Below are positions 17,872-26,388 of a DNA stretch of 53,512 nucleotides, in pieces. Below the pieces are notes generated by a model that saw nothing but the letters and a program-made list of their open reading frames with translations, did no database searches and was not told where the DNA came from. Source of the stretch: an uncultured Porphyromonadaceae bacterium (GTDB lineage Bacteria > Bacteroidota > Bacteroidia > Bacteroidales > Muribaculaceae). The stretch is taken from NCBI GenBank assembly GCA_947175215.1, contig CAMWLR010000010.1, positions 1 through 53,512 on the forward strand, in the 5' to 3' direction. Made by a program: the position numbers and the translations under genes. Numbering within the stretch: position 1 is the stretch's first letter; the number at the start of each line of letters is the position of its first letter.

Positions 17872-19539
17872 ATGCATAACCTGTTTTTGATCATATCACT
17901 CATAGTTTTCACGGGGATGGTGTCATGCTCGCGCTCTGACTTGCATAATAAAGAAAAAATTGATGCAGCCGAATGCTTAATAGAGACCAATACCGACAGC
18001 GCGCTTGCTCTGCTTGATCAACTCGACCCGTCAGAACTCACCGAGGATTCGGTCAAAGCTAAATATCATTACCTCAAAGCGTGGGGGCACTTAAAACGCA
18101 ACCGTTCAATGATCTGTGATTCGCTGATCACTTTTGCCTACCGGTATTATAGTGGTAAGGATATTGTTAGGGATACGCGCTGCGCAACGGCAATGGCGTG
18201 GTATAAGTTTTGGGCAGGGGATACGCCCGGAGCTATCACAATGCTCGACTCTCTATCAGGTTTTAACAATGTACCGGATTCGTTGAAAATCCAGGCTTTG
18301 AGAATACGTGTACTTCTTGGAGCTTCAGAATATCAGGGAATAGAAATGCTACCATTCGCTAAAAAATTAGTTGCCGCCGAAACCGATAGCATCAGGAAAT
18401 TGGAAGCGCAATTTATGCTTGTCGGTGCATACGAGTATTCAGGCCAATTAGATTCCGCTCTAATCTTTATCGATAATCTTATTGATGAAGCCCTTAACAG
18501 CAAACTGGGAGAGAAGCAATTCATATTTGAGCTTGAACGTGCGCAGATTTTGGGAGAAATGGGACGCAATAGCGAGAGTGACGCTGTCATTGAGGGAATC
18601 TTCGCTAAATCGTCTCCCGATAATGGAGCAGCTGATTACCTGCACATGCAGTCGGCAATGAACGCTTTGAATATGGGTGACACGCAAAGGGCATCAAGAG
18701 AGCTGGCAATGGCAGACAGCATGGCCGCTCGACTCAGAGGCGATGACGATACATATTACCGCAGTTTCAGTAACCTGATGCGTACTCTGATTGAGTTCAA
18801 GCAGACCGGTAAAATGAAAATCTCTCATGTATCAGGGTTAAATAATCGTCAGCGAGAACGTTATAATCGCATGAAAGCCTCGCAATGGGAATCGGAGCGC
18901 GGGGCTTTGCAGCAAGAGAGTCGTGCATTGGCTCTCAAGGCCGAGAGCGAACATAAGACTGTGATAATCCTTGTCATCATAATCGCGACTTTGTTAATCA
19001 TCGCTGCCGCTGCATGGATTATAATTATCCGTCGTCAGCAAGAACGAGAAAAAGAGGAGCGTATCGAGGCATTGCAGACAATGGTCGACGAGTATAAAGC
19101 AGCCCCCGCGCCGGATCCACAGTCCGCTACCTCAGACCGCCCGGCATTACGCCGTGCGATGCTTCAGCAACTGGGCATCATCAAGATGGTGGCAGAGACA
19201 CCGACCGAGCAAAACCGCGAGATGTTACGCAAGATTTCATCTATTGAGGGAGAGACAAACGGGGAACTGGTAAACTGGGATAATCTGTTTGAGCTGATCG
19301 ACAATCTTTATCAAGGATTCTATACAGATATAGTGAACAAATACGGAGATCTCCTTACGGCCAAAGAGGAGCAGATAATCGTTTTGATGATTGCCGGATT
19401 CACCACAAAAGAAATCAGTGTGATTACGGGCCAGACCACTGCGACAATCTATGTCCGCAAGACATCAATCCGAAAGAAACTCGGCGTACCTGAGAAAGAG
19501 GATATTGTTACATGCCTGCGCAACCATCAGACCGATTAA
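17872..19539 (+). CDS. Membrane-anchored TPR protein with C-terminal LuxR-type HTH
   Basis: 555 residues. The N-terminus has a signal-like segment ending in a possible lipobox (MVSC, Cys19). A helical TPR-like region follows at about 25-330 (for example TDSALALLDQLD and GQLDSALIFIDNLIDEAL). A single transmembrane helix lies at about 363-386, then a charged linker, and a C-terminal LuxR/GerE-type helix-turn-helix at about 495-545, LTAKEEQIIVLMIAGFTTKE onward. The predicted topology is periplasmic TPR sensor, membrane helix, cytoplasmic DNA-binding domain. Bacteroidota carry many such one-component regulators, mostly of unknown ligand. It stands just upstream of a lipoprotein/TonB-type barrel pair that it may control. 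Domain calls are by eye. Confidence 0.82.
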   Translation: MHNLFLIISLIVFTGMVSCSRSDLHNKEKIDAAECLIETNTDSALALLDQLDPSELTEDSVKAKYHYLKAWGHLKRNRSMICDSLITFAYRYYSGKDIVRDTRCATAMAWYKFWAGDTPGAITMLDSLSGFNNVPDSLKIQALRIRVLLGASEYQGIEMLPFAKKLVAAETDSIRKLEAQFMLVGAYEYSGQLDSALIFIDNLIDEALNSKLGEKQFIFELERAQILGEMGRNSESDAVIEGIFAKSSPDNGAADYLHMQSAMNALNMGDTQRASRELAMADSMAARLRGDDDTYYRSFSNLMRTLIEFKQTGKMKISHVSGLNNRQRERYNRMKASQWESERGALQQESRALALKAESEHKTVIILVIIIATLLIIAAAAWIIIIRRQQEREKEERIEALQTMVDEYKAAPAPDPQSATSDRPALRRAMLQQLGIIKMVAETPTEQNREMLRKISSIEGETNGELVNWDNLFELIDNLYQGFYTDIVNKYGDLLTAKEEQIIVLMIAGFTTKEISVITGQTTATIYVRKTSIRKKLGVPEKEDIVTCLRNHQTD

Positions 19540-19578
19540 GTGTGTATTAAGACCCCGAGACACAACATTAAGAATATT

Positions 19579-19618
19579 AAAAGATGCAACCGCTGATTAT
19601 CAGCGAGTTGCATCTTTT
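19579..19618 (+). terminator. Terminator after the TPR/LuxR regulator gene
   Basis: AAAAGATGCAAC (19579-19590) pairs with GTTGCATCTTTT (19607-19618), and CGCTGA/TCAGCG continues the stem inward with a single bulged A, giving an 18-bp stem around a TTA loop. The right arm ends in a T-run. It separates the regulator from the following lipoprotein promoter. Confidence 0.8.
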
Positions 19619-19635
19619 ATGTTAAGACTTTTAGA

Positions 19636-19668
19636 TTTGGAGTTAAAATCCTTTTAGGGATAATTTTG
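19636..19668 (+). promoter_or_regulatory. Promoter of the lipoprotein/TonB-barrel pair
   Basis: TTTG (19636-19639), a 21-bp spacer, then TAATTTTG (19661-19668) fit the Bacteroidota consensus. It lies directly after the terminator at 19579-19618, so the pair at 19700-22428 is an independent unit with a predicted leader of about 28 nt. Confidence 0.75.
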
Positions 19669-19699
19669 CATCAGAAAATCAATTAAATCTGATGTAAAA

Positions 19700-20113
19700 A
19701 TGAATCTGAAATTTCATCTCATCGCCATTGGATTGCTAATGGCTGCTGTCGCGCTCAGTTCATGCACGACAGGTCAAAACGTTCGCCGCGACCGAAATCT
19801 CGAGCAGGCCCTGCTCGCGCGGGTCGACACCGTCCCCTATGTTGAATATGTGGGAATGTCAGATGTATCAAACAACAACGACCACACCTGCTCGGCAGTG
19901 ATCATCTATTATGTAACCGACAAAGACGGGGTCAAGACCGAGCGAAATGCCCGTGTCACCGCTAATGAAGATTGCTCTGAGATCTACGCCTGGGAGGATC
20001 TTGACACACAGATTCTCGATAGTGTCAAACAGCAGATGACAGACAGGTTTGAAGAAAACGGGATCTCTGTCGACGGCAGTATTATAGACAATATTATTAA
20101 ACTTAAAAGATAG
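19700..20113 (+). CDS. Hypothetical lipoprotein upstream of a TonB-type barrel
   Basis: 137 residues, no family recognised. The signal sequence ends in a good lipobox, ALSSC, with Cys22 lipidated. The mature part is about 115 residues, acidic, with one additional conserved-looking Cys pair (THTCSA and NEDCSE, written by eye) that could form a disulfide. It has alternating hydrophobic residues suggesting a small alpha/beta fold. Its own promoter lies just upstream and the barrel gene starts 5 bp after its stop, so the two are almost certainly co-transcribed. It could be a periplasmic partner of the barrel. Function unknown. Confidence 0.72.
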   Translation: MNLKFHLIAIGLLMAAVALSSCTTGQNVRRDRNLEQALLARVDTVPYVEYVGMSDVSNNNDHTCSAVIIYYVTDKDGVKTERNARVTANEDCSEIYAWEDLDTQILDSVKQQMTDRFEENGISVDGSIIDNIIKLKR

Positions 20114-20118
20114 ACAAG

Positions 20119-22428
20119 ATGAAAACGATAATGACTCTTATAATCACCCTGATGGTAATATTCCCGGCGTCCGGCCGCGAAATAAAAGGTAAAGTAACCG
20201 ACGATAAGAATACGCCGCTCGAGTATGTAAATGTGGTCTTATATTGCGACTCAACCTATATTAACGGAGGAATAACAGATGCCAACGGCGATTTCATCAT
20301 CACCACTGATGCGAAATGTCAGCTCTCTGCAAAATTCTCCTTCATAGGATATGAGACACGTATTGAGAATGTCCCTGGCACGGGAGATTTCGGGGTTTTA
20401 ACCTTGACACCCTCGTCAGTCGAGTTAGGAGAGGTAGTTGTCAATGCATCCCGTCCGTCGACAACACTAAAAGGGAATGCGCTTGTTACAAATGTAGAGG
20501 ATAGTATGCTTGCCATTGCCGGGACTGCCAATGACGTATTGGCAAAAATACCGATGGTGGTCAATAACGAGGGCTCATTTGAGGTATTCGGTCGTGGTGC
20601 GCCCGAAGTATACATCAACGGGCGTAAAGTTAATGACCTGATTGAACTATCTCAACTTAATTCTCAAGACATCAAGAACGTAGAAGTGATCTCAAACCCG
20701 GGGGCAGCATATTCGGCTGAGGTAAAATCGGTAATAAGAATACGCACCAAACCGCCCAAAGGTGATGGATGGAGCTGTACGTTCCGCACCGATAACGGAT
20801 TTCTGCGCGAATTCCGCACGGGTAATTCCATCGACCTCAAGTACCGCACGGGCGGTCTCGAAATATTTGCCAATTATGGCTGGTGGTATGGCCACAATTA
20901 TACTGACAGGGTAGATAATATGACTACCACAACACCTTACGGGATATTTCTGCAAAAGATTCACTCTGATTATAAAGAGCGTTATAACGATATGAACGGT
21001 AAAATCGGTTTCTCGTGGATGATAAATGAGAACCACAGCATTGGCGCTTATTACCGCAGTGGTTATAACCGACACAACATTAACGGCAGTATCCCAACCG
21101 AGGTATGGCAGAATGGAGGGTCAGCGCAAATGATCGATGCCGTGGTGGACGGTAAGATGAAAGCATTGCCGATGCACTCTGCCAATCTCTATTACAATGG
21201 ATCGACGGGTAAATTAGGCATAGATTTCAATGCCGATTATTTCTACACCAAAAGCCGTGAGGACTCATATAATGATGAAGTGGCCCAACTGGGAGACGGT
21301 CGCATCGTGACGACGACATCGACCAATCGTTACCGTATGTTTGCCGAGAAATTACTGTTGAATTATCCTGTGTGGCGGGGGCGAATCGAGGTCGGAGAAG
21401 AGTACACTAACACCCGTATGACAAACCTGTTCACGGCTAACATCTCAGAACTTAGCGGCACTGACAACAAGGTCGATGAAAGCAACATGGCCGTCTTTGC
21501 TCAGATCGGTCAACAGTTCGGACGGTTTAACATCGGCGCAGGTGTTCGCTATGAACATATCACTTATGATTATTATGAAATGGGAGAGCACCGTGACAGC
21601 CAAAGTAAAACATATGACAATCTGTTTCCCTCACTTGAGGTCTCCTCTCAGATCGGAAAGGTGAGAATGGGGCTGAATTATACCGCCAAGACCGTCAGAC
21701 CCGGATATAGCCAACTCGACGGATCCATTGGTTATGTCAACCGCCTGACATACGAGACCGGTAACCCTTATCTCAAGCCCACCAAAATACAGACTCTTGA
21801 ATATATGGCTCAATGGCGACAGTTTTACGGCCAGATCACATATAAGTATATCATAGACGGAGTCTACCACATTACCGAGCCATACGGCGCAGACTCTGAG
21901 GCGACCATCGTGCGTACAGCCAATCTCGATCACAAACATTATCTCTCGGTGTTTGTCGGTGCACAATTCAGACTCGGCGTGTGGCAGCCACGAGTCAATG
22001 CCGGTGTGATGAAACAATGGCTGACACTCCCGGTCAACGGCGAAATGACAGCAATGAATACACCCGGCTTTATGCTTCAATGGCAAAACGCAGTCAAGTT
22101 ACCCTTTGACATTTGGTTAAATGTCGATGCGCAACTTATGACCCGCACATGGGACAACAACATAAAACTCACCAACACCCCCTGGAACGCTGATGTGAAA
22201 CTCTATAAAGGGTTTCTTAAAGATACATTCAGTATCACGGCCGAAGTCAAAGATATTTTTAATTCCTCACAGAGAGATGCACTCTTTTGCGGAAATGCGG
22301 TGCAGATCATACAGAAGAACTTCTCACCCAGGCGCACAGTGATGTTTACCCTGGAATACCGGTTCAACACCACCCGAGACCGTTATCGCGGCACAGGCGC
22401 AGGTAATTCAGAGAAGTCTCGATTCTGA
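20119..22428 (+). CDS. TonB-dependent-receptor-like outer membrane beta-barrel protein
   Basis: 769 residues: a signal peptide (about 1-19), a carboxypeptidase-regulatory-like domain (about 20-110, starting REIKGKVTDD), a plug-like region with VLAKIPMVVNNEGSFEVFGRG and VYINGRKVNDL, then a long C-terminal barrel of alternating strands ending in a hydrophobic/aromatic strand. The shape matches the 'outer membrane beta-barrel family' of TonB-receptor relatives rather than SusC. There is no SusD partner next to it, only the small lipoprotein upstream. Substrate unknown. It ends just before a hairpin shared with the convergent lptB. Confidence 0.88.
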   Translation: MKTIMTLIITLMVIFPASGREIKGKVTDDKNTPLEYVNVVLYCDSTYINGGITDANGDFIITTDAKCQLSAKFSFIGYETRIENVPGTGDFGVLTLTPSSVELGEVVVNASRPSTTLKGNALVTNVEDSMLAIAGTANDVLAKIPMVVNNEGSFEVFGRGAPEVYINGRKVNDLIELSQLNSQDIKNVEVISNPGAAYSAEVKSVIRIRTKPPKGDGWSCTFRTDNGFLREFRTGNSIDLKYRTGGLEIFANYGWWYGHNYTDRVDNMTTTTPYGIFLQKIHSDYKERYNDMNGKIGFSWMINENHSIGAYYRSGYNRHNINGSIPTEVWQNGGSAQMIDAVVDGKMKALPMHSANLYYNGSTGKLGIDFNADYFYTKSREDSYNDEVAQLGDGRIVTTTSTNRYRMFAEKLLLNYPVWRGRIEVGEEYTNTRMTNLFTANISELSGTDNKVDESNMAVFAQIGQQFGRFNIGAGVRYEHITYDYYEMGEHRDSQSKTYDNLFPSLEVSSQIGKVRMGLNYTAKTVRPGYSQLDGSIGYVNRLTYETGNPYLKPTKIQTLEYMAQWRQFYGQITYKYIIDGVYHITEPYGADSEATIVRTANLDHKHYLSVFVGAQFRLGVWQPRVNAGVMKQWLTLPVNGEMTAMNTPGFMLQWQNAVKLPFDIWLNVDAQLMTRTWDNNIKLTNTPWNADVKLYKGFLKDTFSITAEVKDIFNSSQRDALFCGNAVQIIQKNFSPRRTVMFTLEYRFNTTRDRYRGTGAGNSEKSRF

Positions 22429-22441
22429 GGTAGATCTATCA

Positions 22442-22475
22442 GAATACATCTGATTTGAATTATTCAGATGTATTC
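22442..22475. terminator. Bidirectional terminator hairpin between convergent genes
   Basis: GAATACATCTGA (22442-22453) and TCAGATGTATTC (22464-22475) form a perfect 12-bp stem with a 10-nt loop, 13 bp past the barrel stop and about 70 bp past the lptB stop. The flanks are AT-rich but lack a long T-run, so it may act in both directions. Confidence 0.65.
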
Positions 22476-22545
22476 GTTATTATCAATATATTTCATTTAA
22501 GGGTCGAAACTCTCGACAGCGATGTCGGGAGCTTCGTTCATATTA

Positions 22546-23403
22546 TCATGCCTGCTCAGCCGGTTGCTGATTATTCCCGCGGGCATCAAACTTCTTGCGA
22601 TAAAAGATGAAACTCTGACCAAGATATTTCTCGCGTACAACAGCATTCTCGGCCAACTCCTCGGACGTCCCTTGGAAGAGGATTTTCCCCTCAAACAAAA
22701 GATAAGCGCGGTCAGTGATACGCAGTGTCTCCTGAGCATTGTGGTCGGTGATAAGTATGCCTATATTTTTCTCTTTCAGGCGATATACAACCTCTTGAAT
22801 ATCCTCCACTGCTATCGGGTCGACACCTGCAAACGGTTCATCAAGCATGATGAACTTGGGATTAATGGCCAGACAGCGGGCGATCTCGGTACGTCGCCTT
22901 TCACCACCGGAGAGCTGATCACCGAGGTTCTTCCGGACTTTCTGGAGTCTGAACTCTGCTATCAGACTCTCAAGTTTATCACGCTGTTCCTCTTTAGACA
23001 TACCGGTCATCTCGAGAATAGACCGGATGTTATTCTCGACCGAAAGTTTGCGGAACACCGAGGGCTCTTGAGCGAGGTAACCTATGCCGTTTTGCGCCCG
23101 GCGGTATACCGGGTATTTGGTTATATCCTTATCATTAAGATAGATGCGCCCCTCGTTAGGTGTGATAAGGCCGGTTGTCATATAGAACGTGGTGGTCTTG
23201 CCCGCCCCGTTAGGGCCGAGCAACCCGACGATCTCACCCTGTGTGACATCAATCGATACATGATTGGCCACTGTGCGGTTGCCATATTTCTTTACCAGAT
23301 TCTCGGTACGCAACACCATCTTTTCATTGCCGGGATTGATAGTAGCAGAGTCATCAGCAATGGCGACAGCCGAGAAATCTTCATTATTCTCCTCCACGTT
23401 CAT
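22546..23403 (-). CDS. lptB: LPS export ABC transporter ATP-binding protein
   Basis: 285-residue ATPase that powers extraction of lipopolysaccharide from the inner membrane with LptF and LptG. Walker [10 protein letters not shown], signature LSGGERRR, Walker B FIMLDEP and the switch His in ITDHN are present. The LptB hallmarks [19 protein letters not shown] and [13 protein letters not shown] leave little doubt. There is an acidic N-terminal extension of 28 residues before [13 protein letters not shown]; a start at the internal Met (23319) is possible. It has a C-terminal tail of about 25 residues. It follows udk with a 15-bp gap. The membrane partners are not in this window. Confidence 0.94.
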   Translation of the reverse strand: MNVEENNEDFSAVAIADDSATINPGNEKMVLRTENLVKKYGNRTVANHVSIDVTQGEIVGLLGPNGAGKTTTFYMTTGLITPNEGRIYLNDKDITKYPVYRRAQNGIGYLAQEPSVFRKLSVENNIRSILEMTGMSKEEQRDKLESLIAEFRLQKVRKNLGDQLSGGERRRTEIARCLAINPKFIMLDEPFAGVDPIAVEDIQEVVYRLKEKNIGILITDHNAQETLRITDRAYLLFEGKILFQGTSEELAENAVVREKYLGQSFIFYRKKFDARGNNQQPAEQA

Positions 23404-23418
23404 TTATCTTATCGCTTA

Positions 23419-24042
23419 TTATTTTAACGCTCCTTTTTTAAGACGGCCGTCGATATAATCGGTAAGCAAACCGATGGCTACAGAGTTGGTACCACCCTGT
23501 GGGATGATAAGATCGGCAAAACGCTTGCACGGCTCGATATACTGACAGTGCATAGGTTTGAGTATCTCCTCATAACGGTCGATTACCATCTGGGGCGTGC
23601 GGCCTCGCTCGATACAGTCACGGGCGATGACACGTATGAGCCGATCATCGGCATCGGCATCAACAAAACATTTGACATCCATCATCTGACGTAACACCGG
23701 ATCAGTCAGCACGAGGATTCCCTCGACGATCACCACGTCACGCGGCTCGACCCTAACGGTCTCTTCCTGACGGGTGCACGTCAGGTAGCTGTAGGTGGGC
23801 ATATCGATTGCTTTACCGGCTTTGAGCAGACGCAGATGCTCGACCAAAAGGGTCCACTCAATAGCATCAGGCTCATCAAAGTTTATCTTGCTGCGCTCCT
23901 CAGGGGGGATATGCGAAGAATCCTTATAATAAGAGTCCTGAGGAATGACGGCAACCTCTCCGGCGGGAAAACTCGAAATGATTTTATTGACAACGGTGGT
24001 TTTACCCGAGCCGGTGCCACCTGCAATACCGATGATAAGCAT
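23419..24042 (-). CDS. udk: Uridine kinase
   Basis: 207-residue uridine/cytidine kinase of pyrimidine salvage, making UMP and CMP from the nucleosides. The P-loop GGTGSGKTT lies at residues 8-16. Conserved uridine-kinase segments DSYYKD, NFDEPDAIEW and the YSYLTCTRQEETVRVEP region are visible, and RDCIERGRTP forms the LID. Length is normal. It is divergent from mlaE across a 175-bp region and probably the first gene of the udk-lptB unit. The -7 candidate on this strand (TAAATTCG) is imperfect. Confidence 0.95.
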   Translation of the reverse strand: MLIIGIAGGTGSGKTTVVNKIISSFPAGEVAVIPQDSYYKDSSHIPPEERSKINFDEPDAIEWTLLVEHLRLLKAGKAIDMPTYSYLTCTRQEETVRVEPRDVVIVEGILVLTDPVLRQMMDVKCFVDADADDRLIRVIARDCIERGRTPQMVIDRYEEILKPMHCQYIEPCKRFADLIIPQGGTNSVAIGLLTDYIDGRLKKGALK

Positions 24043-24136
24043 TGGTTTATGGAATAAATGGATTATTTTGATGGCGAATTTACGAATTTTTTAGTTCATA
24101 TTTATGCCCTGAGATAATTTTTGTGGAAATTTTCCT

Positions 24137-24144
24137 TACCTTTG
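24137..24144 (+). promoter_or_regulatory. -7 promoter box of mlaE-mlaF
   Basis: TACCTTTG matches TAnnTTTG perfectly; no TTTG is found at the usual 19-21 bp upstream. The predicted transcript start (about 24148-24150) falls at the base of a strong hairpin. Confidence 0.6.
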
Positions 24145-24150
24145 TAGTGT

Positions 24151-24180
24151 AAAGTCGCTCACCACGGGTGAGCGGCCTTT
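24151..24180 (+). promoter_or_regulatory. 5'-leader stem-loop of mlaE
   Basis: CGCTCACC (24156-24163) pairs perfectly with GGTGAGCG (24167-24174) around a 3-nt loop. AAAG (24151-24154) pairs with CTTT (24177-24180) below a small internal loop. It begins about 6 nt after the -7 box, so it would form the extreme 5' end of the mRNA. It could protect the transcript, act as an attenuator, or bind a protein. Confidence 0.6.
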
Positions 24181-24217
24181 AGGGATATTCACATAACAGC
24201 CACAGGTCAAGATATTT

Positions 24218-24967
24218 ATGATAATACAGTCGTCACTAAGCCAATTGGGAAGCTATTGCCTGTTCATTGCAAAGGCATTCTCGATACCCGATAAGTGGAA
24301 AGTATTCTTCAAACGCACTGTCCAGGAGGTCTCAAAGTTAGGGGTCGATTCTATACCGCTGGTGATCGTGATCTCGGTCTTTATCGGAGCGGTTTGCACG
24401 ATACAGATGAAGCTCAACACCTCAAACCCGCTGATGCCGGCCTATTCTGTCGGTCTCGCGACCCGTGACATCGTATTGCTCGAGTTCTCAAACTCTATCC
24501 TATGTCTTATCCTTGCCGGAAAGGTCGGCTCTAACATCGCCTCTGAAATCGGAACAATGAGGGTGACCGAGCAAATTGACGCGCTTGATATCATGGGGGT
24601 AAATTCGGTCAACTATCTGGTGCTACCCAAGATTGTCGCATTCGTGGGATTCATGCCCGTACTCAGCGTGTTCTGTATCGGTACATCGATTCTCGGCGGC
24701 TATCTCGTGACTATATTTACCGACCTTATCTCTACGGCAAGATACACATACGGTATCCAGGCATTCTTTAACGAGTGGTATGTCTGGTATGGTCTTATAA
24801 AGAGTCTGGTATTCGCTTATATCATCGCATCCGTGGCTTCATTTTTTGGCTATTATGTCAAAGGTGGGGCTCTGCAAGTGGGTAAGGCATCGACTAATGC
24901 TGTCGTGTCATCATCTATCCTGATACTGCTGTTTGATGTCATCCTGACAAAACTGTTGCTGCAATGA
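24218..24967 (+). CDS. mlaE: MlaE-family lipid ABC transporter permease
   Basis: 249-residue inner-membrane permease of the MlaE family, which with an ATPase and an MCE-domain protein moves phospholipids between the membranes. It has an amphipathic N-terminal helix, then five or six membrane segments. The characteristic conserved block GKVGSNIASEIGTMRVTEQI is followed by DALDIMGVNSVNYLVLPKI, and FFGYYVKGGALQVGKAST lies near the C-terminus. It overlaps mlaF by 4 bp (ATGA). The MCE protein (MlaD) that normally completes the complex is not adjacent. Confidence 0.93.
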   Translation: MIIQSSLSQLGSYCLFIAKAFSIPDKWKVFFKRTVQEVSKLGVDSIPLVIVISVFIGAVCTIQMKLNTSNPLMPAYSVGLATRDIVLLEFSNSILCLILAGKVGSNIASEIGTMRVTEQIDALDIMGVNSVNYLVLPKIVAFVGFMPVLSVFCIGTSILGGYLVTIFTDLISTARYTYGIQAFFNEWYVWYGLIKSLVFAYIIASVASFFGYYVKGGALQVGKASTNAVVSSSILILLFDVILTKLLLQ

Positions 24968-25740
24968 TCGAAGTCAAAAATCTCACCAAGTCATTTGATG
25001 GCAATACCATCCTGCATGATGTCTCTGCCACCTTTTATACCGGCAAAACTAATCTGATTATCGGTCAGAGCGGGTCGGGCAAGACTGTGCTCATGAAGTC
25101 TATTGTAGGCCTTGTCACGCCAGAGAAAGGAGAGATCCTTTATGACGGCCGCGATTTCCTGAAGATGAACGCAAGTCAGGTAAAAGACCTGCGCAAAGAG
25201 ATCGGAATGCTCTTTCAGGGATCAGCGCTCTTTGACTCGGAGACAGTGTTGGGTAATGTAATGTTCCCGCTGACAATGTTTACAGATATGACCCGCGGAG
25301 AGATACTCGACCGGGCACGGTTTTGTCTCGAGCGCGTCAACCTGCAAGGTGCAGAGAAAAAATTCCCCTCTGAAATATCGGGCGGTATGCAGAAACGTGT
25401 CGCCATTGCCCGTGCGATCGCGCTCAATCCCAAATACCTTTTTTGTGATGAGCCTAACTCAGGGCTCGACCCCCGCACCTCTATCCTGATCGACGAACTT
25501 CTGCACGACATCACTCACGAATATGGTATCACCACCATTATCAATACCCATGACATGAACTCGGTGCTCGGTATCGGAGAGAATATCATCTTTATCAATA
25601 AGGGTTACAGAGAATGGGTCGGTGACAAGGAGCGAATATTTACCACCACAAATGAGGCCCTCAATGACTTTGTCTTCGCCACCCGTCTTTTCCAGAAAGT
25701 CAAGCACTATATCGTCTCGGAGAGTCACAAAGAAAAATAG
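24964..25740 (+). CDS. mlaF: MlaF-family lipid ABC transporter ATPase
   Basis: 258-residue ATPase partner of MlaE. Walker A GQSGSGKTV, the signature as SGGMQKR, Walker B YLFCDEPNSGLDP and the switch His in NTHDMNS are all seen. The SGGM form of the signature, rather than SGGQ, is characteristic of the MlaF family. Its start overlaps the end of mlaE, so the two are translationally coupled. It is followed after 22 bp by an unrelated flavin-type protein gene in the same direction, with no terminator between them. Confidence 0.93.
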   Translation: MIEVKNLTKSFDGNTILHDVSATFYTGKTNLIIGQSGSGKTVLMKSIVGLVTPEKGEILYDGRDFLKMNASQVKDLRKEIGMLFQGSALFDSETVLGNVMFPLTMFTDMTRGEILDRARFCLERVNLQGAEKKFPSEISGGMQKRVAIARAIALNPKYLFCDEPNSGLDPRTSILIDELLHDITHEYGITTIINTHDMNSVLGIGENIIFINKGYREWVGDKERIFTTTNEALNDFVFATRLFQKVKHYIVSESHKEK

Positions 25741-25762
25741 AATAGAGAAAAAGGGGATATCT

Positions 25763-26242
25763 ATGCGGACAATGCGTAAAATATCCCGGCAGCAGCCGGC
25801 GGAGTGGGCATATCAAGTCTTTGATAAAGCCCCCTACATTACCGTTAGTATGGTCGGCCCTGACGGCACACCATACGGTTTGCCACTGTCATTGGCAAGA
25901 GAGCAAGATGTATTTTACTTCCATTGTGCAGATGAGGGGGAGAAACTTGATTGCCTAAAATATAACCCTTGCGTCAGTCTCTCAGCCGTCAGTAAGTGTA
26001 CTCCGAAATTTGAGGAGGATAAAAGTAACTTTACCGAACACTATCATTCGGCCATAGCGATAGGGATGGCTGAGATTGTGACAGACAATGTCGAAAAGAT
26101 CAAAGCCCTTAGATTGATCTGCGAGCGTTTTCTGCCCGGATATATGGATCATTTTGACGGAGCGATAGCCCGTAGTCTTGACCGCACGACTATCGTAAAA
26201 ATCAAGCTCACCGCACCGCCCGTTGGCAAAATGAAGACATAA
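25763..26242 (+). CDS. Pyridoxamine 5'-phosphate oxidase-family protein (NimA-like)
   Basis: 159 residues with a split-barrel flavin/heme-binding fold of the NimA-like family: VFDKAPYITVSMVGPDGTPYGLPLS at the start, then DVFYFHCADEGEKLDCLKYNP and CVSLSAVS. This family includes nitroimidazole reductases of Bacteroides but mostly housekeeping proteins of unknown substrate. The open frame extends upstream into mlaF, but ATG 25763 gives the family N-terminus. It follows mlaF closely and is closed by a strong terminator. Resistance should not be inferred from the family alone. Confidence 0.85.
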   Translation: MRTMRKISRQQPAEWAYQVFDKAPYITVSMVGPDGTPYGLPLSLAREQDVFYFHCADEGEKLDCLKYNPCVSLSAVSKCTPKFEEDKSNFTEHYHSAIAIGMAEIVTDNVEKIKALRLICERFLPGYMDHFDGAIARSLDRTTIVKIKLTAPPVGKMKT

Positions 26243-26347
26243 TATGTCTGATGTCGTTTCTATCCAACTCATTCCAATATTTACCAAAGTTATCCAAAAC
26301 AAAAATTAAATAACTTTATATCAAATAATTACAAGTTGAGTAATCCT

Positions 26348-26376
26348 AAAAAGTTTTCCAAAACGGAAAACTTTTT
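26348..26376 (+). terminator. Terminator after the NimA-like gene
   Basis: AAAAAGTTTTCC (26348-26359) and GGAAAACTTTTT (26365-26376) form a perfect 12-bp stem with a 5-nt loop, followed by more A/T. It ends the mla/NimA-like unit and shields the nrdD promoter. Confidence 0.75.
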
Positions 26377-26388
26377 AATTATTTAGGA

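Noticed and set aside
22522-23427. A 301-codon plus-strand open frame over lptB
   Set aside because: It is the antisense of a clear lptB gene with intact ABC motifs; the translation has no family features and the frame is a by-product of codon bias.
25622-25762. Upstream extension of the NimA-like frame into mlaF
   Set aside because: The first 47 codons overlap mlaF in another frame and have no family similarity; ATG 25763 gives the normal N-terminus.
25763-26242. Nitroimidazole resistance gene
   Set aside because: The family resemblance is general; most members are not resistance determinants, and nothing in the context supports a nim cassette or an insertion element promoter.
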